Below, in pieces: positions 7,714 to 17,562 of a stretch of 64,000 nt of DNA; positions within the stretch are counted from its first letter, which is position 1; every line of letters begins with the position of its first letter. The DNA is from Acidimicrobiia bacterium. Lineage in GTDB: Bacteria > Actinomycetota > Acidimicrobiia > Acidimicrobiales > AC-14. Made by a program: the position numbers and the translations under genes. The notes beneath the pieces are model-generated. The model was given only the letters and a program-made list of their open reading frames with translations, did no database searches and was not told the origin of the DNA. Where the stretch lies: NCBI GenBank assembly GCA_023265025.1, contig JAHFUP010000012.1, positions 1 through 64,000 of the forward strand, in the 5' to 3' direction.

Positions 7714-9054
7714 ATGGAAAGCGCACCGCTCGCGGGCCACCGTGGCCCTGGGTCCCAGCGCCGGGCGACGACGCGGGCCCTGCACATCGCCGCCCAGGTG
7801 CGGACGTCGTACCAGGTGGATCTGGGCGGGATCGGGGCCTTCCTCCCGGCGCGGGTTCCAACCGACGACCTGCCCCGGGCACTCCGGCCCTACCTCCTTG
7901 CCTGCGGCGAGCTTCCGAACCGGTACCCGCAGGGCGGAGGAGGGGTTCGCGAGTGGCTGGACCGGTGCTTCCGCACCGACCCGCCAGCCGTCCGCCAAGC
8001 GGTCGAGGCCCTGGACGCCGCCGAAGCCGATGCGCTCATGACCGCACTCGCCGTGCTGGGCCACACCTACCGGTGGGACAGCGTGCCCCCGCTGGCTGAG
8101 CGGTTCGCCGAGCGGTCGATCGAGCTCCCACCCGGGATCCTCGGCCCATGGAGCCAACTGGCGCGCCGTCTCGACCAACCGCGTGTCGGCTCGGCCTGGA
8201 GCCTGCACCTGACCAACTGGAGGATGCCCGATCGGCAGGGTGGTGATTCCTACCGGGCCGGGGAGCTGAACCGACCGGTCCTCCGCATCGCCCACACGTG
8301 GCTCGCTCCGCCCCTCGCTGACCAGCTGGAGAGCTTCTCACTGGCCTTCGTCCTCATGGAGGCGATGGGCGCCGCGGTCCTCGACGGCCTGGTCGACGCG
8401 ATCGAGTGCGCCGCCGCCGACGCCTCCGACGGGGTGCTCGCCGCCCTCGACCGGGTGCACATCGCCATCATGGCCATGACGCTCGGCTTCAGCCGGAACG
8501 TGCGGCCACGGACCGTCGACCCAACCATCTGGCTCGAGGTCATCCAGCCGACGTTCGCGTGGGGAGCCGAGGCGTGTGACGCCGGTCGCATCGGCGGCGG
8601 CCCCAGCGGGATGCAGCTCGGCATCATCCAGGCATTGGACGCCGCGTTCACGGTCGGGGGACGATCGGGAATGGCACAGATGGCCGGCGCCGCCCGTCGC
8701 CACATGCCGCGACGCCATCGCCGGTTCCTGAGCACCCTGGACCAGGCGGGGCCGCTCCTGCGGGCCTTCGTCACCGACGGCGGCTCCCCCGAGCTGGCGG
8801 CGCGGTTCGACGCGTGCGTTCTCGCCCTCGCCCGCTTCCGGGTGACCCACCGGGCCCGGGGCGCCCAGTACCTCCGCAACCGCTCCCCCAGTGAGGTCCC
8901 CCGTGCCTCCACCGGTCTGACTATCGGGATACACGACGACCCAGTCAGTACCTTCGATCAATCCATGAACGAGCGGATCGCCGAAACCTACGAGGCAATG
9001 CTTGATCCGGATCAGCGTCGTGAGGTCGGACATCCTCACGTCGTGGGCACATAA
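7714..9054 (+). CDS. Indoleamine 2,3-dioxygenase-like protein
   Basis: A 446-residue protein with the pattern of the indoleamine 2,3-dioxygenase superfamily. SYRAGELNRPVLRIAHTWLAP begins the core, and GIIQALDAAFTVGG precedes a basic MPRRHRRFL block corresponding to the family's MPxxHRxFL. The C-terminal helix ALARFRVTHRARGAQYL carries the expected proximal heme His. IDOs cleave the indole ring of tryptophan; bacterial relatives include PrnB-type enzymes with other chemistry, so the substrate is uncertain. The start at ATG 7714 is chosen because upstream in-frame sequence is low complexity and overlaps the toxin-antitoxin genes. No partner kynurenine gene is nearby. Confidence 0.75.
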   Translation: MESAPLAGHRGPGSQRRATTRALHIAAQVRTSYQVDLGGIGAFLPARVPTDDLPRALRPYLLACGELPNRYPQGGGGVREWLDRCFRTDPPAVRQAVEALDAAEADALMTALAVLGHTYRWDSVPPLAERFAERSIELPPGILGPWSQLARRLDQPRVGSAWSLHLTNWRMPDRQGGDSYRAGELNRPVLRIAHTWLAPPLADQLESFSLAFVLMEAMGAAVLDGLVDAIECAAADASDGVLAALDRVHIAIMAMTLGFSRNVRPRTVDPTIWLEVIQPTFAWGAEACDAGRIGGGPSGMQLGIIQALDAAFTVGGRSGMAQMAGAARRHMPRRHRRFLSTLDQAGPLLRAFVTDGGSPELAARFDACVLALARFRVTHRARGAQYLRNRSPSEVPRASTGLTIGIHDDPVSTFDQSMNERIAETYEAMLDPDQRREVGHPHVVGT

Positions 9055-9560
9055 ACGCTGCGCCGATGTCGATGTATGTCGGAGTCGAACGCTCCTTGCC
9101 GTGCGGCCAATCGAGAGGCCGGGAAACGAACAAGAGCGACAGAAGAGGTTCAGCCACCGCCGGGGCGGTTGGACCTCGCGCTCAGCGGCAGCGGACCCTC
9201 GGGTGCACGCGGATCACGGCGTCGTTGAGCAGGAGATGTTTCGAGCGCAGTGTGTCCCTGCGTAGTCGACAAGACTGATGATGACCGTTCGCCGTCCGGA
9301 CGGCCGGACGAGGACAGGGATGGGTACGCCGGCGGTGAGGGACGGGTCCTGTCTCCACTGTCGTGCTCCGTCTGAGTGTGCCTGTGACGGGCCAGGTCTC
9401 GACCCGTCATCGTTACGGTAGTGCGTTGTTGCTATAGCTAAGTACACCACGACATCGGCGACGAGTCCAATACCCTGGTGCAAAATGCGCGCTCGATCAT
9501 TCAGTGCTCGCAGGCGCCACCAGGCAACACAATAGGCTGGAGCTATGTGAGGATAGACAG
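9055..9560. other. Intergenic region upstream of LysR gene
   Basis: About 500 bp without a convincing gene. It contains a short dyad TTGCTATAGCTAA near 9428-9440 and AT-richer sequence just before the LysR start, unlike the surrounding GC-rich DNA, so the promoter of the LysR gene probably lies in 9420-9550. No T-N11-A motif stands out enough to call as a LysR box. Confidence 0.35.
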
Positions 9561-10427
9561 ATGGAATTAAGGCACCTGCAATATTTCCTGGCTCTGTCGG
9601 AGGAACAGAACTTCAGCCGGGCGGCCCGGCGCCTGCAGATCGCCCAACCGTCGCTGAGCCAGCAGATCAAGAAGCTCGAGGACGAGTTGCAGACCGAGCT
9701 CTTCGATCGCGCCAGTCGACCCATCCGGCTCACCGCCGCCGGCGAGCTTCTCCTCGACGACGCCCGCCGGCTGGTCCAGGAGATGGAGGCGACCGCCCGC
9801 GAGGTGCGGCGAGCGGGCAGGGGCGAGGTCGGGCGCGTGCGCATCGGCTACTCCTACGGAGGGCTGTACTGCCTAGTCCTCACCCTCCTGCGCCGGCTCG
9901 TCGCCGCGTGCCCTGACACCAACATCGTGATCCATCAGCTGTCGGAGCGCGACCAGGTGCCCGCCCTGCGCACCGGCCGTGTCGACGTCGTGCTCGGCCG
10001 CCTGACTGAGCCGCCCACGCCCGACATCACCGTCCGCCCCCTGCGTGACGAGCGCTTGATCGCCATCCTGCCGGCGGACCACCCGCTGGCCGTCGGGCCG
10101 GAGGTGAAGCTCGGCGCCCTGGCCGACGAACGGTTCGTGATGTTCCCCCGTCGGCTCGAGCCCGTGGTGTTCGACAACTACATCCAGGCCTGCATGCGCG
10201 CCGGATTCACCCTCCAGCTCGTCCAGGAGGTGACCGACGCGCAGACACAGGCCCTGGCCATCGCCGCCGGCCTTGGCGTCGGCCTCAGTGGCGAGCAGCT
10301 GGCCCTGCGGTTCCCCGAGCTCGTGTACCTCCCGATCGAGCCGGCCTTCACCGTCGCCAAGATCGCCGCGCTGTGGTGCGACACCCGCCCTCCCACCACG
10401 TTGGAGCCGTTCCTGACAGGCCTTTAG
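9561..10427 (+). CDS. LysR-family transcriptional regulator
   Basis: A 288-residue LysR regulator. Residues 1-60 form the HTH (MELRHLQYFLALSEEQNFSRAARRLQIAQPSLSQQIKKLE), followed by the linker helix. Residues 90-288 form the two-lobed effector domain with RVDVVLGRL and LIAILPADHPLA. The start at 9561 matches the family's canonical MELRHLQYF. It is not divergent from an obvious target: the IDO-like gene lies upstream in the same direction. The BTAD/AAA regulator follows 46 bp later. The effector is unknown. Confidence 0.92.
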   Translation: MELRHLQYFLALSEEQNFSRAARRLQIAQPSLSQQIKKLEDELQTELFDRASRPIRLTAAGELLLDDARRLVQEMEATAREVRRAGRGEVGRVRIGYSYGGLYCLVLTLLRRLVAACPDTNIVIHQLSERDQVPALRTGRVDVVLGRLTEPPTPDITVRPLRDERLIAILPADHPLAVGPEVKLGALADERFVMFPRRLEPVVFDNYIQACMRAGFTLQLVQEVTDAQTQALAIAAGLGVGLSGEQLALRFPELVYLPIEPAFTVAKIAALWCDTRPPTTLEPFLTGL

Positions 10428-10473
10428 TGGCAAGGCCCGAGCCGGCGGCCGCGGCCCCTCCTAGAGTGGGGCC

Positions 10474-13400
10474 GTGCGGTTCGGCATCCTGGGGCCCCTC
10501 CAGGTGGACGACGACGGGCGCCGGCTCGACCTGGGACGTCCGAAGCAGCGCGCCCTGCTCGCCCTCCTGCTGATCCACGCCAATTCCGTCGTGTCGGTCG
10601 ACAAGCTGGTTGACGACCTGTGGGCCGGCCACCCGCCGGACGACGCATCGGCGGCGCTGCAGGTGCAGGTGTCGCGGCTGCGGCGGGCACTCGCCGAAGG
10701 CGCCGGCGGCGCAGTGGTCGTGGAGAACCGCAAGCCGGGCTACGTCCTCCACGTCGCACCGGAGGATCTCGACGCCCAGCGCTTCAGACGGCTCGTCGCC
10801 GGGGCGGGCGACGCCATGGCCGGCGACACGCCCGAGCAGGCCCTCGCCCTCCTCGACGAGGCCCTGGGGTTGTGGCGCGGGCCGGCGCTGGCGGAGTTCG
10901 CCGACGAGCCGTTCGCCATGTCCGAGGCCGCCCGCCTGCACGAGCTCCGACTCGTCGCCGAGGAGGAGCGGGTGGAGGCCGAGCTGGCCCTGGGCCGCCA
11001 CGCCACGCTGGTCGGCCGCCTGCGTCAGCTCGCCGGCGAGCACCAGCTCCGTGAGCGGCTCTGGGGCCAGCTCATGCTGGCCCTGTACCGGTGCGGGCGG
11101 CAGGCCGAGGCCCTGCGCGCCTACGGCGAGCTCCGCCACCACCTCGGAGAGGAGCTCGGGATCGACCCCTCCCCCGCCCTCCAGCGCCTCGAGGAGGCCG
11201 TGCTCCTGCAGGCGTCGGAGCTGGACTGGACGCCAACGGTGGCCGACGGCCCGATCAGCCCAGTCGAGGTCGACCATTCCACTTCCGGCGCCGGCGCGCT
11301 GCCGATGGCCGCGGGGACCGAGGCCTCCCCCTTCGTCGGCCGCCGGCACCACCTCGAGCACCTCCTGGGCGAGTGGCAGGCGGCGACGGCCGGCGGGCCG
11401 CGGCTCGTGCTCGTCGCCGGCGAGCCGGGCGTGGGCAAGACCCGGCTGGCCATGGAGCTGGCCCGCGCCGCCCACGCGGGGGGCGCGATGGTGCTTCTCG
11501 GCCACTGCGACGAGGAGTTGGCTGTTCCTACCAGCCCTTCGCCGAGGCCCTCGCCCGGGCGCTCATCACGCTGAGCCCCGAACAGCTCCGTACCTGCCTC
11601 GCCGGCCGGGGCGGCGAGCTGGTCCGCCTGGTGCCGGAACTCGGCGACCTGGTCGAGGACCTGCCCGCCCCGGTCCCGTCCGATCCGGAGACGGAGCGGT
11701 ACCGGCTGTTCGAGGCGGTGTCGCGCACGTTCGCCGCGCTGTGCAGGGAGACGCCCGTCGTCCTGGTCCTGGACGACCTCCACTGGGCGGCCAAGCCGAC
11801 GGTCCTGCTGCTCCGCCACCTCGTCCGACGAGCCGGCACCATGCCGTTGCTCGCCGTGGGCACGTTCCGGGACACCGAGGGGACGGGTGCGTTGGAGCTG
11901 CTGGCCGACGCGGACGCCAGCAGCCGCGTGGCGCTCGCCGGCCTCGACGAGCCGGCGGTGCGCGAGCTGGTCGGTGGGCCGGGGGTGGAGCTCGACGACG
12001 GACTGGCGCGTTCGATCCACGCGGGTACCGCGGGCAACCCGTTCTTCATCGGCGAGGTGATGCGCGCGCTCACCGAAGACGGCGGCCCGCGGGCTGGCTG
12101 GTCGATCGAGGCGGCCGGCGTGCCCGACGGCGTGCGCAGCGTGGTCCGCCGGCGCCTGTCGCGGCTGTCCGAGGTGACCGGCCGGCTCCTGGTGGTGGCA
12201 TCGGTGATCGGCGGCCATTACCACCTCGATGTCCTTCAGTCGGCGACGGGCCTCGACGAGGACACTGTCCTCGTCGGCATGGAGGAGGCGCTGGCCGCCG
12301 GCCTCGTCGCCGAGGTGCCGGGCAGCTCGCTGCGCCAGCGCTTCACCCACGCCCTCGTCCGGGCCGCGCTCTACGAGACCCTGTCGGCCGGCCGGCGGGC
12401 CCACTTGCACCGCCAGGTCGGCGAGGCCCTGGAAGGGGTGTTCGCCGGCCGCCTCGGTGAGCACCTGCCGGAGCTCGCCCACCACTTCTCGCGTGCGGCC
12501 GAGCTCGGCGCTGCGGCCAAGGCGGTCCGCTACGGACGCCTGGCCGGCGACCGCGCCCTGGAGCTCCTGGCCCACGACGAGGCGGCCGACCACTACCAGC
12601 GGGCCCTGGAGCTGCTCCCCGCGTCCGGCGCCGCGGACGAGGAGCTCCAGCGCTGCGACCTGCTCCTGGCCCTCGGCGAGGCCCAGAAGCGCTGCGGCAC
12701 GCCGGCCCACCGGGCCACGCTGCTCGACGCCGCCCACCTCGCCGCCGGCCTCGGCGACGCCGGCCGGTTGGCGGCGGCCGCGGTGGCCAACGGCCGGGGG
12801 TTCTGGAGCGCCACCAACAGCGTGGACCGGGAGCGCGTGTCGGTGCTGGAGGCGGCGCTGGACGCCTTGCCGGCTGACGACGGCCCGCTGCGGGCCCGGG
12901 TGCTGGCCAACCTGGCGGTGGAGCTGGTGTACACGGGCGACACCGAGGGCGTCCGCCGGCGCAGCGACGAGGCCCTGACCATGGCCCGTCGAATCGGCGA
13001 CCTGACCACGCTCGCATCCGTGCTCATCCCTCGCTACAACACGCTCCGGGGCGACCCCGGGACCCTCGAGGAGCGGCTGGCCAACACGGCCGAGCTCCTG
13101 GCGGTGACCGAGCAGATCCCCGACCCGTCGATGCGGTGCCACGGGTGGGGCTGGCGGGCGATCGCGGCCATGGAGGCAGCCGACGCCGACGAAGCGGCGC
13201 GCTGCTTCTCGACGTTCGAGCGGCTGTCCGCCGAGCTGCGCCAGCCGACCACCGCCTGGTACACCACCTACCTGCGGGCCGGCCGCATGCTCCTCGCCGG
13301 CCGGTTCGACGACGCCGAGCGGCTCTCCGGCGAGGCGTTCCGCCTCGGACGGGCCGCCGGCCACGCCGACGCCGAGCTGTTCCTCTCCTGCCAGCGGATC

Positions 13401-14029
13401 CAGCTGGCGTTCGAGTCCGGCGGCCTCGACCGTGGGGGCGCCCGCTGCGGGTCGCCCTGAACCGCCACCCCGAGTCCCTCTGGTTCCTCCGGTCGTGGCA
13501 GGCGCTCGCCTTCAGCGAGGCCGGCGACGCCGAGCGGGCCCGCCCGATCTTCGAGGAGTTGGCGGCCAAGGACTTCGCCGACTTCGCCTTCGAGCCCACA
13601 TGGCTCCACGTCGTCACCCACTGCGCCGCCGTCTGCGCCCGCCTCGGCGCCGTCGAGCACGCCGGCACTCTCCTGACGCTGCTCCGCCCGTACGACGGCC
13701 AGTTCGTGACCATGTCGTCGCTGGCGTACACGGGCCCCGTGGCCCATTACCTCGGCGTGCTGGCGGCCACCCTCGGCCGCCGCGACGAAGCACTCGGGCA
13801 CTACGCGTCGGCCGCGTCCGCCTCCGAGCGGATGGGCGCCCCGACCTGGCTGGCTCGGACCCGTCTGGAGTGGGCCCGGTGCCTGCTGGACGCCGGCGAG
13901 ACGGAGGCGGCGGCACCGCTCCTGGACCGGGCCCTCGACACTGCGGTGCAGCTGGGCCTGGCCACCGTCGAGCGTGGGGTGCAGGAGGTGCGGGCCACCT
14001 CAGCCGGCGTTCAGGCGCCCTTGGCGTAG
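10474..14029 (+). pseudogene. BTAD/AAA-ATPase regulator (SARP-like), two frameshifts
   Basis: One gene in three frames encoding about 1185 residues. The first segment (10474 to about 11527) has an OmpR-like HTH plus BTAD domain (MRFGILGPLQVDDDGRRLDL...) and an ATPase start with Walker A GEPGVGKTR. The second (to about 13433) carries Walker B VVLVLDDLHWA and TPR-like helices. The third ends at 14029 with more TPRs. The breaks are single missing bases: the C pair at 11527-11528, where ...ELAVP-YQPFAEALARAL is expected, and the G/C run at 13432-13443, before PLRVALNRHPES. Proteins of this class are large transcription regulators of secondary metabolism or adaptation. No C-terminal LuxR HTH is visible. 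Either a pseudogene or indel errors. Confidence 0.8.
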
Positions 14030-14490
14030 TCGGGCCACGGCGTCGGCGGCGCACCGCCGATCTGGTCGACGAACTCGTCGATGAACCAGTGCCGGAACCG
14101 GAGCTCCTCAGGAGGCGTGGCTAGCGTGAGGAGGTGGTCGCCCCGCCGGCAGTAGTCGTCGGCCTCGTCCAGCATGTCCCCCAGCGCGTGTGCCGCGCCG
14201 GCGGCGCCAGCCGGCAACTGGTAGGTGAGGTCGATCGACATCTCACCCCGTTCCAGGGCCGCTTCCATCTCGATGCGCTGCGATTGCGAGAAGTGGCCGT
14301 AGCCGGCGCTCAACTCCTGGACGAGTCCCAGCAGCCGTCCTGGCGTGGCCGCCCGGGCCTCGGCGTCCTGCACGATCAGCGCGAACTCCCGCAGCAGGCC
14401 GTCGACGTGCTCCTGGGTCCGCTGCCACACGTCGAGCGGCAGCTGGAGGAGGTCGACCCGGACGAGCTCGTCGGCCATCTCCCGTTCCAC
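14011..14490 (-). CDS. Conserved hypothetical protein
   Basis: A 159-residue soluble, helical, acidic protein. The N-terminus LVRVDLLQLPLDVWQRTQEHVDGLLREFALI and the middle LPAGAAGAAHALGDMLDEADDYCRRGDHLLTLATP recall the small helical partner proteins encoded next to SpoIIE-like phosphatase or HATPase regulators in actinobacteria, but I cannot name a family with confidence. It is convergent with the BTAD/AAA gene and overlaps its 3' end by 19 bp. An ATG at 14478, closer to a purine-rich ribosome site, is an alternative start. Confidence 0.65.
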   Translation of the reverse strand: MEREMADELVRVDLLQLPLDVWQRTQEHVDGLLREFALIVQDAEARAATPGRLLGLVQELSAGYGHFSQSQRIEMEAALERGEMSIDLTYQLPAGAAGAAHALGDMLDEADDYCRRGDHLLTLATPPEELRFRHWFIDEFVDQIGGAPPTPWPDYAKGA

Positions 14491-14609
14491 GGCGGCACCG
14501 TAGCGGGTGGTGAACGATGAGGAAACCGATGCTCGGCGGAGAGTGCAGGACGGGGAAACATGGCCCCTTTCCGCGGCCCTGCGGACCGTTTGGCTAGGTT
14601 GGCCCCTCT

Positions 14610-16544
14610 ATGCCGCGCATCGACATCGAACTGACGAGCTCCCGCCCCGACGGTACCTGGACGTGGCGCGCCGCAGGTGCCCGTCAGCCCAAGGGTGTGG
14701 TGGCGGCATCCGTCCTGCACGAGGGGGCCAAGGTCGGCGACGTGTTGAAGGCCGAAGCCGACTTCGACCTCGACGGCATCAACGTCACGTCCGTCGCCGC
14801 GCCCAAGGCGAAGAAGGCCGCGCCGGAGGTGCTGCCCATCCTCGGCTCGGGCAAGGTCGAGGAGCTGGTGACGCACAGTCCCGGCATCAAGCCCGAGCGG
14901 GAAGGGGGCGGCGATCGCCGCGAGCGCGGCGGCCGTGACCGGTTCGGTGGCGGTGGCGGTGGGTTCGGTGGCGGCGGACGGGGTGAAAAGGGACCGGTCG
15001 GGCCCGATGGGCGGCCGCTCGGTCCGGGGGCCACCCGGCCCAGGGCGACGCCGAGCCCGGCTCCGGCGCCGCGCGAAGGGGCCCGGCGCGAGGGCGGCGC
15101 CGGCCGTGGCCCGGGCCAGCGCGAGCGGGCACGGCCCGACCGTCCCGAGCGCCCGCGCGGCGAGCGGGTGGCCGGCGACGGTCCCAGGGGCGAGCGCCCC
15201 GCCGGCGAGCGGCCGCGGCGCGAAGGTGCGTCCCGTGAGGGTGTCGGGCCCCGTGAGGGTGCCGGGCCCAGAGAGGGCGCCGGGCCGCGGGAGGGTACTG
15301 GGCCGCGTGAGCGCCGCGAGGGCGGTCGGCCGCCCCGGGAGGCCGCCGGTCGCGAACGGCCCGCGGCACGAGGCCCGGCCGGCGCCGCGCCCGCCCGCCC
15401 GCGTCTCCAGCCGAAGCGCATCCAGGCCGGGCGGACCCATCGCGAGGCCGTGCTCGCCGCCCTTCCCCCCGAGCAGCGGGCCATCGCCGAGCAGGTGCTG
15501 CGGGGCGGCCTGGCGGGCGTCCGCCAGGCCGTGGAGGAGCAGAACAGTCAGACGCGGGCGGCCGGCGGTCCGGAGATCCGGCCCGAGGCCCTGTTGAGCC
15601 TGGCCGAGGAGCTGCTGCCCAGCCTGCGCGCCGCCGAGTGGCGGGACCGGGCCGAGGCGACGGCGGCCATCGTCGACGAGGTCGGCCTGCGCGACCTGCG
15701 CTCGATCGTGGCGGGCGCCGACCTGGCCGGGCGGGACGAGGAGAGCCGGGCCCTCGCGACCCTCCTCCGCGAGGGCCTCGAGCGGCGGAGCGCGGCGGAG
15801 CGCCAGGCCTGGACGGACGAGATCGCCTCCTGCCTCGCCGAGGGCCGTGTCGTGCGTGCCCTGCGGGTGAGCGGCCGAGCGCCGGAGCAGGGGCTGCGTC
15901 TCCCCGCCGAGCTCAGCGCCGGCCTGAGCACCGCGGTGGCCGAGGCCATGACGCCCGAGACCGCGCCGGACCGCTGGCTGGCCCTTCTGGAAGCGGTGCT
16001 GGCCTCCCCGGTGCGGCGCACCATCGCGCCCAAGGGCCTGCCGGCCGGCGCCGACCAGGAGACCCTCAAGACCGTGCGGGCCGCGATCTCCAAGGTGCCG
16101 GCGCTGGGCCCTCTCCTTGGCGAGTCACCGTCGTCGCGCCCGGTCCCCCCGCCGCCCCCGCGCCGTCCGCCGGCGCCGCCGGCACCGCCCGCCGCCACTG
16201 CGCCGGTCGCGCCGGAGACGGCCGCAGAGCCGGCGCCGGCCGCCGAGTCGATGGCCCCCGCCGTCGAGCAGGCCCCCGCAGTCGAACCCCGCTCCGAGAC
16301 GCCGGCGCCCGAGACCGCGGCGCCCGAGACAGCGGCCGAGGACGCGCCCGTCGCCGGCGACGCCCCCGAGTCCATGGCCGTCGCCCCCGAGTCCATGGCC
16401 GTCGCCCCCGAGATGCAGCCCGTCGCGGCCGCTCCGGAGGCGCCGGCCGCCGATGATGCGCGCGGTGCCGCCGACCCTGTGCCCGAGGCCGCAGCTGCAC
16501 TGGCCGATGCCGGCGAGGACGAGCCCGAGCGGACGGTCGACTAA
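14610..16544 (+). CDS. Large disordered RGG/Pro-Ala-rich protein, RNA-associated?
   Basis: A 644-residue protein in three parts. Residues 1-95 form a compact beta-rich domain (RIDIELTSSRPDGTWTWRAAGAR...GDVLKAEADFDLDGINV), plausibly nucleic-acid binding. Residues 96-270 are low complexity: Gly-rich RGG-type segments, then Arg/Glu/Gly/Pro tracts with a short tandem repeat of GPREGAG-like units. Residues 270-510 are helical (QAGRTHREAVLAALPPEQRAIAEQVLRGG...). The C-terminal 130 residues are Pro/Ala/Glu-rich, with the 8-residue unit ESMAVAPE twice. It resembles RNA-binding proteins with RGG boxes in layout but matches no named family I recognise. A monocistronic gene ending just before a strong hairpin. 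Confidence 0.7.
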   Translation: MPRIDIELTSSRPDGTWTWRAAGARQPKGVVAASVLHEGAKVGDVLKAEADFDLDGINVTSVAAPKAKKAAPEVLPILGSGKVEELVTHSPGIKPEREGGGDRRERGGRDRFGGGGGGFGGGGRGEKGPVGPDGRPLGPGATRPRATPSPAPAPREGARREGGAGRGPGQRERARPDRPERPRGERVAGDGPRGERPAGERPRREGASREGVGPREGAGPREGAGPREGTGPRERREGGRPPREAAGRERPAARGPAGAAPARPRLQPKRIQAGRTHREAVLAALPPEQRAIAEQVLRGGLAGVRQAVEEQNSQTRAAGGPEIRPEALLSLAEELLPSLRAAEWRDRAEATAAIVDEVGLRDLRSIVAGADLAGRDEESRALATLLREGLERRSAAERQAWTDEIASCLAEGRVVRALRVSGRAPEQGLRLPAELSAGLSTAVAEAMTPETAPDRWLALLEAVLASPVRRTIAPKGLPAGADQETLKTVRAAISKVPALGPLLGESPSSRPVPPPPPRRPPAPPAPPAATAPVAPETAAEPAPAAESMAPAVEQAPAVEPRSETPAPETAAPETAAEDAPVAGDAPESMAVAPESMAVAPEMQPVAAAPEAPAADDARGAADPVPEAAAALADAGEDEPERTVD

Positions 16545-16568
16545 CCTCGATCCTCGGCCGCCCAACCG

Positions 16569-16618
16569 GTTCTTTGTCGGCTGGAACTGCCGCAGCGGTA
16601 TCCCAGCCGACAAAGAAC
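16569..16618. terminator. Bidirectional terminator hairpin
   Basis: A perfect 16-bp inverted repeat, GTTCTTTGTCGGCTGG (16569-16584) with its complement at 16603-16618, around an 18-nt loop that itself holds CTGC/GCAG complementarity. It sits between convergent genes ending at 16544 (+) and 16632 (-), the classic place for a shared terminator. No U-tract follows on either strand, so termination may be of the hairpin-only type reported in high-GC actinobacteria. Confidence 0.65.
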
Positions 16619-16631
16619 GGTCGGCGAACGC

Positions 16632-17039
16632 TCAGGCGATCACGGGCACGATGCCGTGCTCGTGCAGGAACTCGGCCAGGCCGTCGACGAGGCGGAGGTG
16701 GGACACCTCGTCGAGAGGCACCCATGCCGCCTCGGCCGCGTCGGCGCCGGCCCGGGTGGCGGCGTCCGGGTCGTCGAGCACGGTCACGAAGAAGTCGAAG
16801 ATGACGAAGTGGTGGTCCTCGCCGATGCGCTCCACCCAGCCGACCAGGTCGTCGCACACCGCCTCCAGGCCGGTCTCTTCGGCCAGCTCCCGGACGACGG
16901 CCTCCGCCAGCGTCTCGCCGCCCTCCACCCGGCCGCCGGGCACGCTCCACTCCCCCGCCGCCGGCCCGTGACCGCGGCGGATCAGCAGGAGCCGGTCGTC
17001 GACGAGCGCGACCGCCCCGACGCAGACCTCCGGCTTCAC
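16632..17039 (-). CDS. Nudix hydrolase
   Basis: A 135-residue Nudix hydrolase with a complete box: [24 protein letters not shown] fits Gx5Ex7REUxEExGU, so the Mg-binding glutamates are present. The N-terminal strand [18 protein letters not shown] is typical of ADP-ribose/NTP pyrophosphohydrolases of the MutT-like group. The substrate is not deducible. It lies 13 bp downstream of a GNAT gene in the same direction, so the two are probably co-transcribed together with the gene before them. Confidence 0.92.
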   Translation of the reverse strand: MKPEVCVGAVALVDDRLLLIRRGHGPAAGEWSVPGGRVEGGETLAEAVVRELAEETGLEAVCDDLVGWVERIGEDHHFVIFDFFVTVLDDPDAATRAGADAAEAAWVPLDEVSHLRLVDGLAEFLHEHGIVPVIA

Positions 17040-17052
17040 GAGTTCGGCGGCT

Positions 17053-17562
17053 TCACGACGCCGGGGTCGGGCGGGGAGCAGTTTCCTGCTCCATGCCGAA
17101 CCGGTGGTGCATCACGAGCTGGCGGGCGGTGAAGCCCGACTCCTCGAAGAAGTTCTTGGACGCCCGGTGCCCGGGGAGGGCCATGGCGTCCATTCCGATG
17201 CACTTGCGCTCCTCGCACCAGGCCATGAGGTCGCCGATCATCAGCTCACCCAGGCCGACCTGGCGGGCTTCATCCTCGACGAAGAGGTCGTCGACGACGC
17301 CGAGGACCGATCCGTCGCGCAGGTGCTCGAGGTGCACGATCCCGTAGCCGACGACGACGTCGTCGATGGTGGCGACGATGATCCGGACGTCGGGCTCGTC
17401 GAGCAGCGCCGCCAGCCCCTCCTCGATCGGCTCCGGACGGGCCTCCCGCGCCTTCCAGACCCCGCCGCCGCGCATCGGGGTCAACTCCTCGATGACCGCC
17501 CGGTTGAGCTCGGCGATGCGGGCCACGTCGGCTGGTCGGGCCGGCCGGCAGCCTTCCTCCAC
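17053..17562 (-). CDS. GNAT family N-acetyltransferase
   Basis: A 169-residue GNAT protein. The N-terminal [22 protein letters not shown] is the first strand-helix. The acetyl-CoA loop is degenerate ([27 protein letters not shown] in place of RxxGxG/A), with a downstream [15 protein letters not shown] block as in GNATs. The start codon overlaps the stop of the upstream 166-residue protein by one base, so the two are coupled. The acceptor substrate is unknown. Confidence 0.85.
   Translation of the reverse strand: MEEGCRPARPADVARIAELNRAVIEELTPMRGGGVWKAREARPEPIEEGLAALLDEPDVRIIVATIDDVVVGYGIVHLEHLRDGSVLGVVDDLFVEDEARQVGLGELMIGDLMAWCEERKCIGMDAMALPGHRASKNFFEESGFTARQLVMHHRFGMEQETAPRPTPAS

Noticed and set aside
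9428-9440. LysR binding dyad TTGCTATAGCTAA
   Set aside because: Symmetry is weak and it does not fit T-N11-A placement well enough for a feature call.
11121-13364. Long minus-strand open frame opposite the BTAD/AAA regulator
   Set aside because: The same GC-driven shadow effect; plus strand has Walker motifs and TPR helices.
16569-16618. Integron attC site or IS end
   Set aside because: No integrase, no RYYYAAC core, no transposase and no second copy in the window; its place between convergent stops favours a terminator.
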